64,000 bases of DNA. Source: Cyclobacteriaceae bacterium. Its GTDB lineage: Bacteria; Bacteroidota; Bacteroidia; Cytophagales; Cyclobacteriaceae. A program made the translations under genes and the position numbers. The stretch is from assembly GCA_028285685.1 (NCBI GenBank), contig JANQOR010000009.1:111744-175743 (forward strand), written 5' to 3'. Below the pieces are notes generated by a model. That model saw nothing but the letters and a program-made list of their open reading frames with translations. It had not been told where the DNA came from and searched no databases. Below are positions 55,258 to 63,502 of this stretch, in pieces. Position 1 is the first letter of the stretch; every line of letters starts with the position of its first letter.

Positions 55258-55272
55258 ATGACCATTCGTCAT
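55258..55272. promoter_or_regulatory. TetR operator, downstream copy: ATGACCATTCGTCAT
   Basis: Perfect inverted arms ATGAC / GTCAT around a CATTC centre, followed by ATT. It sits 44 bp upstream of the four-helix membrane gene and differs from the copy at 55883 by one central base (A for G). Only a 15-bp site repeated on both sides of the TetR gene makes this call strong. Confidence 0.8.
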
Positions 55273-55290
55273 ATTTTGTTCAAAATAAAA

Positions 55291-55869
55291 TTATAGGTTC
55301 AAGAGAAAATGCTTTTTGAAATCCTCCAAAGGTTTGGCATTTGCGGTAGTCTTCATCCGAACCAAGGCACCATGCCAACCGTTTAGGATCGAACTTCCGA
55401 GCAATTCCACATCTATTTGTTTGTCAATTTCTCCGCTCGATTGGGCTTCAGTTAGACAGTCAATAATCACCTGTTCTTGTTCTCTGAATCCATCGTCCAG
55501 CAGTGAACGAAATGCTTCATTCACATCTGCCATTTCTGTTGAAAAATTGCTCATCATGCAGCCCATCTTAAAATCAAGGACTTCCTTATATTCCCGGATG
55601 TTTCCTTCATAAAAGTCAATGATCCGCTGTTTTGGTGATTTTGCTTCGTCAAACAATCCTTTCTTATGCTTTTCTAGTCCTTTTTTCATATAGTCCCGTA
55701 TTACCTCCAGTCCAAACTCTTCCTTGCTCTTAAAGTGATTGTAAAAAGACCCCTTTGGGATGCCGATCAAATCAGTGATGTCTTTGATCCCAGTATGGTT
55801 GTAGCCATGGGTAAACATCAGGTTTCGGCCTGCCGCGATGATGTCTTCTCTGTGGATTTTACGCCTCAC
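55291..55869 (-). CDS. TetR/AcrR family transcriptional regulator
   Basis: A 192-residue regulator starting from a GTG at 55869. The GTG is needed because the first ATG (residue 18) would delete the start of the HTH. The DNA-binding part is IHREDIIAAGRNLMFTHGYN, then IKDITDLIGIPKGSFYNHFK; the C-terminal all-helical ligand domain includes FKMGCMMSNFSTEMADV. Operators with arms ATGAC/GTCAT lie 14 bp upstream of this start and 44 bp upstream of the next gene, so it probably represses both its own gene and the membrane protein. The inducer is unknown. Confidence 0.9.
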   Translation of the reverse strand: MRRKIHREDIIAAGRNLMFTHGYNHTGIKDITDLIGIPKGSFYNHFKSKEEFGLEVIRDYMKKGLEKHKKGLFDEAKSPKQRIIDFYEGNIREYKEVLDFKMGCMMSNFSTEMADVNEAFRSLLDDGFREQEQVIIDCLTEAQSSGEIDKQIDVELLGSSILNGWHGALVRMKTTANAKPLEDFKKHFLLNL

Positions 55870-55882
55870 AAACTCAAATATA

Positions 55883-55897
55883 ATGACCGTTCGTCAT
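55883..55897. promoter_or_regulatory. TetR operator, upstream copy: ATGACCGTTCGTCAT
   Basis: Same palindrome as 55258-55272 with G at the central variable position, flanked by an AT-rich TATA...ATTATGAATA context. It ends 13 bp before the GTG of the TetR gene and is placed to block that promoter. Confidence 0.8.
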
Positions 55898-55981
55898 ATT
55901 ATGAATATACTTCAGCTATTTTTCACGAGCTTTGGAAAAGGAGGAGACTCTTTAGGGTAGTTCGAATCCGTTTTGAAACGT

Positions 55982-56431
55982 TTAGTTCTTATCTGTGACC
56001 TCCGGAGGCAGCACATTGGAAACACTCACTTTGTTTACGATCTTCCATACCCCCTCGATTCTCAGCAGGTTGAAGAAGTCCATAACTTCAAACGTACGAA
56101 ACCTTAAGTGGACCTGAGCATAAGCGCCGTCTCCAAAGACGTTGATCGTGGTAAAATCTCTAATATGAGGTGGTAAGAACTTGTTATCCGCAGCGGTGAT
56201 GTCATTAATGTGCTTTTCTATTTCCACATGTTCGTATTTGCTGTCACGATTGATGTATTTGAGTTTACTCTCAGGATGAAAAATAGACCTTAGCAGATCT
56301 GCATCCTTATTTTTCCATCCGACAAAGTAGTTGTTAACGGTGATCTTTACATCCTCAAATGTTGAATCGGATGTTTGGGCTTTCAAAATGGGAGTGGAGA
56401 GGACTGCCACCAGGAGAACGAATGATTTCAT
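55982..56431 (-). CDS. Secreted NTF2-like protein (SnoaL/putative lumazine-binding type)
   Basis: A 149-residue protein with a signal peptide (about 1-18, LLVAVLSTPILKAQT). The rest is an NTF2-like fold: VKITVNNYFVGWKNKDADLL, FHPESKLKYINRDSKYEHV, then GDGAYAQVHLRF and a terminal IVNKVSV. The SnoaL-type cup may bind a small molecule, but no catalytic residues can be named. It ends 84 bp before the TetR operator and is not obviously part of that regulon. Confidence 0.75.
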   Translation of the reverse strand: MKSFVLLVAVLSTPILKAQTSDSTFEDVKITVNNYFVGWKNKDADLLRSIFHPESKLKYINRDSKYEHVEIEKHINDITAADNKFLPPHIRDFTTINVFGDGAYAQVHLRFRTFEVMDFFNLLRIEGVWKIVNKVSVSNVLPPEVTDKN

Positions 56432-56487
56432 GAGGTTTTTAGGCTTTGAAACGCATCCTTGGGCAGTAAGTTTGAGGTAGTCTGCCT

Positions 56488-57432
56488 TTATTCCCGGATG
56501 TTCTCCCTGAAAAAAGTTAAAACATCATCCCGGATCTCTTTGGTTAATTCGTGACCGATACCGGAATATGTTTTTAGTTGTGCATTGACACCATATTCTC
56601 TGTACCTATTCTGACTGCTCACCCACCTGGCAGGCAATTCTGTTCCTAGCACACTGAAGATGAGTTCTCGTTCATTTTTTTCGTAGGCATCGCCATATTG
56701 AGCTGCGTCATTGTCATCCAATTCACCCATGAACAAAAATTGCGGAGTGTTTTGAAACGCTAGTGAGTCAAATTCTTTACCCGTTATTTCAGTAAAATCA
56801 TTGATACCAAGGGGATAGTCAAGATTCAGGGTGTCGGCCTGTCCAATAGGTAGGATCAATATTGCGTTTAACCCTCCTGCCGCATAGGCCTTGACTTTGG
56901 TAGGGTGTAGGGCGGTAAACCTGTTTGCAAAGGTTGCTGAAGCGGAAAAGCCGGCCATTAGCACCTGATCTTCGATTACAAATCCCTGGTTACGGAGTCT
57001 TCGCTGCGCGTCTTCAATCATTGATAGGAGTTGAAGGTCAATCCTCTCCAGGGAGCCGTCTTTTTGAAGCATAACATCTCTATCTAAAGCATGGGTGTAG
57101 ATTTTCCAATTCTCATCTGGCCGTGGAAATACAGGAATTAAAAGGGGATATCCCAATTCATGGGCAAGGAAGTTGCCCAAATTGTCAGGATTTGTAGCCA
57201 GGTTGTCGGCACTGCCTAGATGGTCATCGAAATCATCACTTGTAAAGCCCGTGTTGTTGGGTTCGACGATAAGGTGCTTACTGCCGTCTTTTAGCGCTTC
57301 CTCTGGTATGAAGAGGAAGTATGGGTGGTGGAACCCTGAACCTGTGTCGGCTGGGATCTGAGCCAAATCACCGTCAATGGAGCAACCGATGAGGCTGAGA
57401 AGGATAAAGATTGATAGAGTGGTTTTCTTCAT
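56488..57432 (-). CDS. Alpha/beta hydrolase lipoprotein (esterase-like)
   Basis: A 314-residue protein from the ATG at 57432; an upstream extension to 57495 is out of keeping with the lipoprotein signal (MKKTTLSIFILLSLIGC, lipid Cys17). The nucleophile elbow is GFSASA (Ser163), and GELDDND and GIGHE supply the likely Asp and His. It resembles feruloyl-esterase or polyhydroxybutyrate-depolymerase-like hydrolases. It starts 28 bp after a second lipoprotein gene, so the two are probably cotranscribed. Confidence 0.82.
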   Translation of the reverse strand: MKKTTLSIFILLSLIGCSIDGDLAQIPADTGSGFHHPYFLFIPEEALKDGSKHLIVEPNNTGFTSDDFDDHLGSADNLATNPDNLGNFLAHELGYPLLIPVFPRPDENWKIYTHALDRDVMLQKDGSLERIDLQLLSMIEDAQRRLRNQGFVIEDQVLMAGFSASATFANRFTALHPTKVKAYAAGGLNAILILPIGQADTLNLDYPLGINDFTEITGKEFDSLAFQNTPQFLFMGELDDNDAAQYGDAYEKNERELIFSVLGTELPARWVSSQNRYREYGVNAQLKTYSGIGHELTKEIRDDVLTFFRENIRE

Positions 57433-57460
57433 TTCAATAGCGATTAAAGATTCCTCGAGA

Positions 57461-58159
57461 TTATGGTTTTTTGAAGAACAATGTGAACTGTCCATTTGTC
57501 AGTGATATATTATCGTGGGTTACCCGTTGGAAGAGTTCACACTCAAATTCTCCCATTATTTTCATTCCGTGACCATAGTTTGGATGATCGTAAGGTTGCG
57601 CTTGGAGAATTGAAAATCCACCTTGTTCATAATTAATGGTCGTGTCTCTTAGATGGCTTTGGTCCAGAAACGTCTGGTACTCTTTTTCATTCTCTCTTTT
57701 GTACCTAAGGATCATACCTGGATAATGGTGCGGATCTGGTGCTGGAAGGAATCGGTAACTGCCTACCTCGAACGATGAATAAAAGTCATTGATGTCCCTG
57801 AACTCCCACCAATCCCTTGAAGTTTCATAGTTTTCTACAGTTAGCAAAGTTGTGTCATATAGATTCCGGAATTCGAACATCCCTGAATAATTATCGGCGG
57901 AACTGAAGTGAAATTCATAGTCAATAAAAGCATGATTGCCACGACCCAAGGAGTTCATGACCCAGTATCCTTCTTTATTTGTTGTAAACGGTTCAAGGAC
58001 AGCGACAACCGAGTCAACTCCTAGTTCATGTCTGATACCGTCCAACATGAATGACAAGTGTATTTCGCCCAAATCGGTAGAAGTGTTGCCTTCTTCGGAA
58101 CATGAGCTCAAAAGAAGTGATGCACCTAATATCAACGTATGGAAATGAAATTTTTTCAT
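57461..58159 (-). CDS. Lipoprotein of unknown function
   Basis: A 232-residue protein from the ATG at 58159. Signal peptide and lipobox (LLLSSCSEEG, Cys about residue 19). The remainder is beta-rich with a mix of short strands (IHLSFMLDGIRHELGV, YEFHFSSADNYSG, FTLFFKKP at the end). I recognise no family; a jelly-roll or ligand-binding outer-membrane lipoprotein is likely. It overlaps no other gene and precedes the alpha/beta hydrolase. Confidence 0.65.
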   Translation of the reverse strand: MKKFHFHTLILGASLLLSSCSEEGNTSTDLGEIHLSFMLDGIRHELGVDSVVAVLEPFTTNKEGYWVMNSLGRGNHAFIDYEFHFSSADNYSGMFEFRNLYDTTLLTVENYETSRDWWEFRDINDFYSSFEVGSYRFLPAPDPHHYPGMILRYKRENEKEYQTFLDQSHLRDTTINYEQGGFSILQAQPYDHPNYGHGMKIMGEFECELFQRVTHDNISLTNGQFTLFFKKP

Positions 58160-58288
58160 CGTCCCTTTGGTTTTGACACTATGGATCGGACCTTTTTTGG
58201 TAATCAAAACCTAAGCTATGCAAAGATTGTCATATGCAACAAGATACACGCTGATATCAGCATGGAATCAAGCCAATACAGCGTCAAT

Positions 58289-60637
58289 TCATTCCTCTCT
58301 GATAAGCTCAGTAGGATTGACCGAGTTCGAAGATCTAACCAATGCATAGATCAGGAAGAACGTGACTAAGGTCAATAGGATAGCTGGAATAAATAACTGT
58401 AATAGGCCCACCTCTGCATCAAAAGCATACAGAGTTAAAATCTTACTTCTGGCAAACAATATGATGGGATATGAAATGACGATTGCAGCAACAATCATTC
58501 TTAAGGTTCTGGATCCAAACAATAGCAATAACGACGAAAGAGGTGCTCCTAATATTTTGCGAATTCCTATTTCGAATTTCCTTTTTTTCATGGTATAGCT
58601 GATCATTCCAACGATTCCAAGGAGTGAAACAAAGACCGATATTCCGGAGAATATTGCTAGCAGGTTTATTGCCTGATTTTCATGGCTATAATTTTCCAAA
58701 ACTTTATCTGTCATGGAATGTACTTGAAATCGATCTGCCGGTACCACCTGACTTTTAATTCTACTAAAGATATCGCTTTCTGTTGCTTCTGTTCTTATGA
58801 GGAAACTGATGGTTTTATCGGGACCGGGATGAAACCTTGAGTAAGTGGGAAACAATATCAGTGGTTCGATTGTATTGTGAAGCGATTTGTAGTGAAAATC
58901 CTCTACTACCCCAACGATTCGACCAAGATACCATCCATCGACATTGACGATTGTGCCCAAGCGCCCTTCGATCCTGGTAGCAAGCGCTTGGTTAATTAGT
59001 ATAGGCATCCTGTTGCCGTTTTCGAAATTCAATTGATCCGTATGCGAAGGCATGGTTCCTTGGATCAACTGAATGTTGGCGATGTTAAGGAAAGTGGGGT
59101 CCGCCTGAATAGTATTCACTTTTAGGTCTCCGTGTTCTTTGTTTGGAAAACTAAGGGTAGAGAACTGAACGTCTTTTCCGTCGACTTGAGTGGTACTTAC
59201 ATTCTCTGATCCGAACAAGTCGGTGAGTTTGTAGTACAGCTTTTCATTTTCACTATCCGATATGATGTCAACAACATGGATGTTGTCGGTCTGGAGTCCC
59301 AAATCTTTGTTTTTGATAAAATCCCACTGGAGATACAGAATTAGCAGCGTCGAAACAAGGACAATACCCACGGTATATTGAAATAGGACCAGGTAGTCTC
59401 TGAATTTGCCGACCGGAAGGTTTTTGATGATTTCCTTCCGCAGTGCTAAACCAGGACTGTTGTTAAGCGAGAGCGATGTCGACAGAAATGAGACAATAGA
59501 GGTTACTACAAAATAGAAGATAATTATGGCTGCTATCACCAGCGGGTATTGGGCTAAATCTACCAGCGAGAAATCACCCACTCTGATATTGGTCCTCAGA
59601 ATGAACCTGAATAGTGCAATAGATATGATGACAGCAAAAAGGAATATTAAAAAATTCTCTAGCAGGTTTTGATACCTCACTTTCCACTTATTGCTCCCAA
59701 GAATTCGAGCAATACCATATGTTTTAATCAGGTCTGCATTTCTTACAAAATTGAGATTGATTTGGTTAGTTAAGACAATGATGAAAAGGACTAAACCGGT
59801 TAGCATGTAGAGGTAAACAAAATTGAGGTCGCCCTTAGGCGAGTCGGCAAGTAAGCTTGGTTCAAAGTGCAAGCCCTTGAAATTTTGCGGACGGAAAAGT
59901 ATGTTAGTTTTTACCTCATCATTGTTTTGGTAATAAGCCCTGGAAAGATCCTCTAAAGCTTGGTGTAATTCAGCGGCTTTTGCATCATTATCTACCCTTA
60001 CAAAGGTTCGATACGCAAACTCGCTCTTTTTAGATGGAGTACTACCGGTAGAATAAAGACCATTGATGTTAAAATCCACGTTAGAAGGCCAATTCCGAAA
60101 CACTCCAACCACTTCGTATGTCTTCTCCTTTATTTTGACAAAGTCCCCAATACAGTCGAGGCGACCCATAATTTTTGTAGCATACTTTTCACTTAGGATC
60201 AGTTGAGAAGAACTAGAAAATGCAGATGTCTTGTTACCATGGATGAAATCGAACCTAAAAACGTTTAAGAGATCCTGATTAGCAGGATAAAAATCCTCTG
60301 TTTCAAAATTGCGATTCTGACTATTGATAAGGGGATTATGATCAACTAGTTTGACGTAGCCTGCTGCTTTTATAAATGGATGTCTTTGTTTCAGGTCATT
60401 GCTGATCGTGCCTGGTGCGATTGTCATCAGACTTTCCTCGTCCTCACTTATCCATGCTGCGTTGATTCTAAACATACTGGCGAGATCGCCATGATATTGA
60501 TCGTAGGTGAGCTGACGATAGCAATAAGTGAAAATGAACAAAAAACCACAGATTCCGGCTACGAGACTACACGTATGAATCAAACTGGTTGATTTATTTC
60601 GAATTATTCTCCTAAAGGCCCACTTGATATCATTCAT
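58289..60637 (-). CDS. FtsX-like ABC permease (no prefix domain)
   Basis: A 782-residue protein. Transmembrane segment 1 is at about 18-40 (LIHTCSLVAGICGFLFIF), then a periplasmic MacB-PCD-like domain, an FtsX block (about 275-400) with IKTYGIARILGSNKW, a second periplasmic domain, and the final block with RKFEIGIRKILGAPLSSL. Unlike the two PadR-linked permeases it lacks the 70-residue helical prefix, and no PadR gene is adjacent. It belongs to the same broad MacB/FtsX family; the partner ATPase and substrate are unknown. Confidence 0.87.
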   Translation of the reverse strand: MNDIKWAFRRIIRNKSTSLIHTCSLVAGICGFLFIFTYCYRQLTYDQYHGDLASMFRINAAWISEDEESLMTIAPGTISNDLKQRHPFIKAAGYVKLVDHNPLINSQNRNFETEDFYPANQDLLNVFRFDFIHGNKTSAFSSSSQLILSEKYATKIMGRLDCIGDFVKIKEKTYEVVGVFRNWPSNVDFNINGLYSTGSTPSKKSEFAYRTFVRVDNDAKAAELHQALEDLSRAYYQNNDEVKTNILFRPQNFKGLHFEPSLLADSPKGDLNFVYLYMLTGLVLFIIVLTNQINLNFVRNADLIKTYGIARILGSNKWKVRYQNLLENFLIFLFAVIISIALFRFILRTNIRVGDFSLVDLAQYPLVIAAIIIFYFVVTSIVSFLSTSLSLNNSPGLALRKEIIKNLPVGKFRDYLVLFQYTVGIVLVSTLLILYLQWDFIKNKDLGLQTDNIHVVDIISDSENEKLYYKLTDLFGSENVSTTQVDGKDVQFSTLSFPNKEHGDLKVNTIQADPTFLNIANIQLIQGTMPSHTDQLNFENGNRMPILINQALATRIEGRLGTIVNVDGWYLGRIVGVVEDFHYKSLHNTIEPLILFPTYSRFHPGPDKTISFLIRTEATESDIFSRIKSQVVPADRFQVHSMTDKVLENYSHENQAINLLAIFSGISVFVSLLGIVGMISYTMKKRKFEIGIRKILGAPLSSLLLLFGSRTLRMIVAAIVISYPIILFARSKILTLYAFDAEVGLLQLFIPAILLTLVTFFLIYALVRSSNSVNPTELIREE

Positions 60638-60764
60638 GGTTTTACATCTTGAAATTTTGTAATTCGAGCAGTGCGATCAAATCCAATTAGCTTTTAAGCA
60701 GGTCTACGACACATTAAAACTAGGAAGGAGACAATCCATCCACAAGAGTGTCTCTTCAAAAAGG

Positions 60765-60815
60765 TGTATACAAAATGTGAGCATGAGATAGTGAAATGTC
60801 CGAAACAGGTGTCAC
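60765..60815. repeat. Intergenic motif copy B (TACAAAATGTGAGCA ... GAAACAGGTG)
   Basis: TACAAAATGTGAGCA (60769-60783) and GAAACAGGTG (60802-60811) match copy A at 50908. TGAGC (60778-60782) can pair with GCTCA (60840-60844). It lies between the stop of a serine hydrolase gene and the start of the FtsX-like gene, both on the minus strand, as copy A lies between two minus-strand genes. Confidence 0.7.
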
Positions 60816-60858
60816 CAGGCTAACTAGGTTGTTTTGCTAGCTCATCTTGTCAGGATTG

Positions 60859-62094
60859 CTAGTCATCAATTGCTTGGTAAACAAATTGTCGCATTTTTTG
60901 ATGGTAAAAGCTCGAGAATGGATCAACTTGGGTCATTAAGACCACCACTAGTTCCTCCCTTGGATCGATGATAAAGTAGGTGCCGTAGGCACCTCCCCAA
61001 GAGTAGGAACCTTCGGTCGGCAATGCCTTGGAATTGGCAAGGTCTGTAACCACATCGAATCCTAACCCAAATCCAAATGCACCGCTACTCGAAAAAAGTT
61101 CTCCAACATGATTGACTGTCATTAGCTCCACAGTTTTACGACTTAGATATCGTCGCCCATCCAACTTACCTCCATTGACCAACATCCGGCAGAAAGTAGC
61201 ATAATTCCCAGCAGTCGAGAACAGTCCATTTACTCCACTATGAATAGTATTTCCAGTTAATTGACTGCCGCCAAGAGAGCCCTCATCAATTTTTACCAGG
61301 ACCCCGAGGGAATCCACTTTGTGAACCTTAACCACACGATGATGTTGAGATTCCGGTACATTGTAGCCTGTACTTGTCATGCCAAGCGGAGCAAACAACC
61401 GATTTTGAAGGAACTCTTCAGTACTTATATTAGAGAACTGAGCAATAAGTATCGAGAGTACATCGGTAGCAGCACTATAGTACCACTGCTCTCCGGGATG
61501 TCCGACCAATGGCAGATCAAGCATACGAGTCACACGATCATCTACTGTTTCATGCTCCTCGTCGTACATAGCTTCAAAGTACTGCCGATCCAGTCGATCG
61601 GATCCCAGACCATGCGATAGTCCGGCTGTATGCGTAAGAAGGTGGGCAATTGTAATTTCTTTGTTTGCGGGTTCCAATGGACTATCCAGACCCGCGTTCC
61701 TGTCCAAAGCAACCATGCGTTTCTGAAACTGAGGAAGGTATTTGGACACCGGATCATTAAGAAAAAAGTGCCCTTCTTCGTACAACATCATCAATGCTAC
61801 CGTGATGATAGGCTTGGTCATAGACTGAATATAGAAGATATCGTCTACTGCCATGTTTTCGCCTGATTCCAAGTTCCTTTTTCCAAAGGCTGCCTGATGA
61901 GCAATCTGATTTCTTCGAGCTATCACAGACACAGCACCAGGTAGTCTTCCTTCGTCGATTTCCTTTTGTAGAAATGTTTCATATCGCTCAAGCCGCTCAC
62001 TTGAAACACCAAGACCTTGTTTTTGAACTTGGGGACTTTGACATGAGAAAAGAAGAAAAAAAATGGCAATTTGAAAGAATCTATGAACGCGCAT
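60859..62094 (-). CDS. Serine hydrolase lipoprotein (class C beta-lactamase fold)
   Basis: A 411-residue protein from the ATG at 62094; the frame extends to 62154 but that stretch is not a signal sequence. Lipobox LLFSC (Cys18). The beta-lactamase-fold motifs are S91-M-T-K94, Tyr in WYYSAATDVL and a late HVGELF/GFGLGFD region with the third motif replaced relative to HTGG (SWGGAYG). It is of the esterase/D-amidase type (EstB-like); a resistance role is not supported. It lies 90 bp after the DUF3179 gene. Confidence 0.87.
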   Translation of the reverse strand: MRVHRFFQIAIFFLLFSCQSPQVQKQGLGVSSERLERYETFLQKEIDEGRLPGAVSVIARRNQIAHQAAFGKRNLESGENMAVDDIFYIQSMTKPIITVALMMLYEEGHFFLNDPVSKYLPQFQKRMVALDRNAGLDSPLEPANKEITIAHLLTHTAGLSHGLGSDRLDRQYFEAMYDEEHETVDDRVTRMLDLPLVGHPGEQWYYSAATDVLSILIAQFSNISTEEFLQNRLFAPLGMTSTGYNVPESQHHRVVKVHKVDSLGVLVKIDEGSLGGSQLTGNTIHSGVNGLFSTAGNYATFCRMLVNGGKLDGRRYLSRKTVELMTVNHVGELFSSSGAFGFGLGFDVVTDLANSKALPTEGSYSWGGAYGTYFIIDPREELVVVLMTQVDPFSSFYHQKMRQFVYQAIDD

Positions 62095-62184
62095 GTCGCA
62101 ATGATTTGATACGTAGTTAAAGGTAAGCATATGATGGATTCCGCGTATAAACATAATGTAAGACAGATTCGCGAAAAAGAAATA

Positions 62185-63279
62185 CTAGTCCTGTCCGTTC
62201 TCAAAGATGAGCGGATCAGGATACATGGCTGCTAATGCAAACCAATAGCCCATGTATGAAAACGTCGGTTCCAACCGTTTCCCGATTTCACCGGAAATCA
62301 CTTCTCCGAATAGGTTGTATTTGTTTCCGTCAGAATCGACCATCACTACACCTGAATCTGGATCGGACGCTAGTCTAAGGTTTACCGATGCGGTTTTATA
62401 AGAAGTAATGAAATCAATAGATGGATCTGTTATAAGTATAGTGGTGTTGTCGACAACGAGATCTATCTGTTCGAGAAATTGGTCCAGTGTGTAAATGGTT
62501 GTCTTTGTTGAGTCAATGACGATATGACTCCTTCGGTAATTCGGCAGTCTAGTATCTTTCGGATTGTAAGGAAAAAAGGGTCTACCTTCCTCAAACACAA
62601 GGCTGCTTTGCGGCGGTCTTTCGTAAGTTCTGACCAAAGTATTATCGCCGACCAAAACCATTGCTTCCGGGAACCAGGTCTTGACTCCCTTCCATGACAT
62701 TTCAAGAGCGGGTACATAGTTTAGGTTCTCACAAGACAATGGGCCATTTATGCCTTGAGTAGTCATCTGAGACCAGTTCGTGTCTGTTTCCCTGTCATAG
62801 AGAATTAGGTTATTGTTATACAGTAGTCCCGAAACTCCGAGCGTGGTTATGCCTCCGTTAATTTCTCTTTCAAAAGCAATGGCTGTGCCGGTCAGCGGAC
62901 ACAAAGTCACGGAAACGGGCAGACCATCCAGGAGATCATTTACTACTTCATGCGGACCCAGGTATCTGTGCGGGTAGGCTCTGACTATGTCTCCTCTTTT
63001 CATGACAACTACCAGTTCATCATCTTGCACTAGATCAACCTGATCCACCGGAACAAAAATTGGACTCTCCATTGATTGAAAACCATCTTTCCCAACCCCT
63101 CCGTCTATCAATGTAGCTGTGGAAATAGTCCATCCACTATCCTCTACCTCGCAAACCTTCTGTACCACAGCGGTTGGAGGTACAAACCCTGTAGATGGAT
63201 CATCTAAGCTACAGCCTAGGAACAGCAGTGTGCAATTAGCAAAAAACAAGAAAAATACGACTTGTTTGGTCGACCTCAT
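62185..63279 (-). CDS. DUF3179 domain lipoprotein
   Basis: A 364-residue protein with a lipobox near LLFLGC (Cys about 23). The body matches DUF3179: VVVMKRGDIVRAYPHRYLGP, VNDLLDGLPVSVTLCPLTGT, LLYNNNLILYDRETDTNWSQ and NGPLSCENLNYVPALEMSWK. The family's structure and function are unknown; members occur with sugar- or phenolic-metabolism genes in some genomes. The 90-bp gap and the absence of a terminator allow cotranscription with the downstream serine hydrolase. Confidence 0.82.
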   Translation of the reverse strand: MRSTKQVVFFLFFANCTLLFLGCSLDDPSTGFVPPTAVVQKVCEVEDSGWTISTATLIDGGVGKDGFQSMESPIFVPVDQVDLVQDDELVVVMKRGDIVRAYPHRYLGPHEVVNDLLDGLPVSVTLCPLTGTAIAFEREINGGITTLGVSGLLYNNNLILYDRETDTNWSQMTTQGINGPLSCENLNYVPALEMSWKGVKTWFPEAMVLVGDNTLVRTYERPPQSSLVFEEGRPFFPYNPKDTRLPNYRRSHIVIDSTKTTIYTLDQFLEQIDLVVDNTTILITDPSIDFITSYKTASVNLRLASDPDSGVVMVDSDGNKYNLFGEVISGEIGKRLEPTFSYMGYWFALAAMYPDPLIFENGQD

Positions 63280-63502
63280 AGAGATGGAACAATTTTCGAT
63301 TATTAAAGGTACGTCTTTAACAATGAAGTCGACGAGAACCCTTTAAGTGGTTCACAGGAAAGGATCAGCGGCGACATTGTATTCTAAACGTTGAGAAAAT
63401 TAGGGTTCAATTGACACATTGTTCCTTCCCGGTACCTGATTAGGTCGAAATTACTTGCCTATTAACACACTGTTTAACGCAACTTTATTTAGGTCACTTG
63501 CA

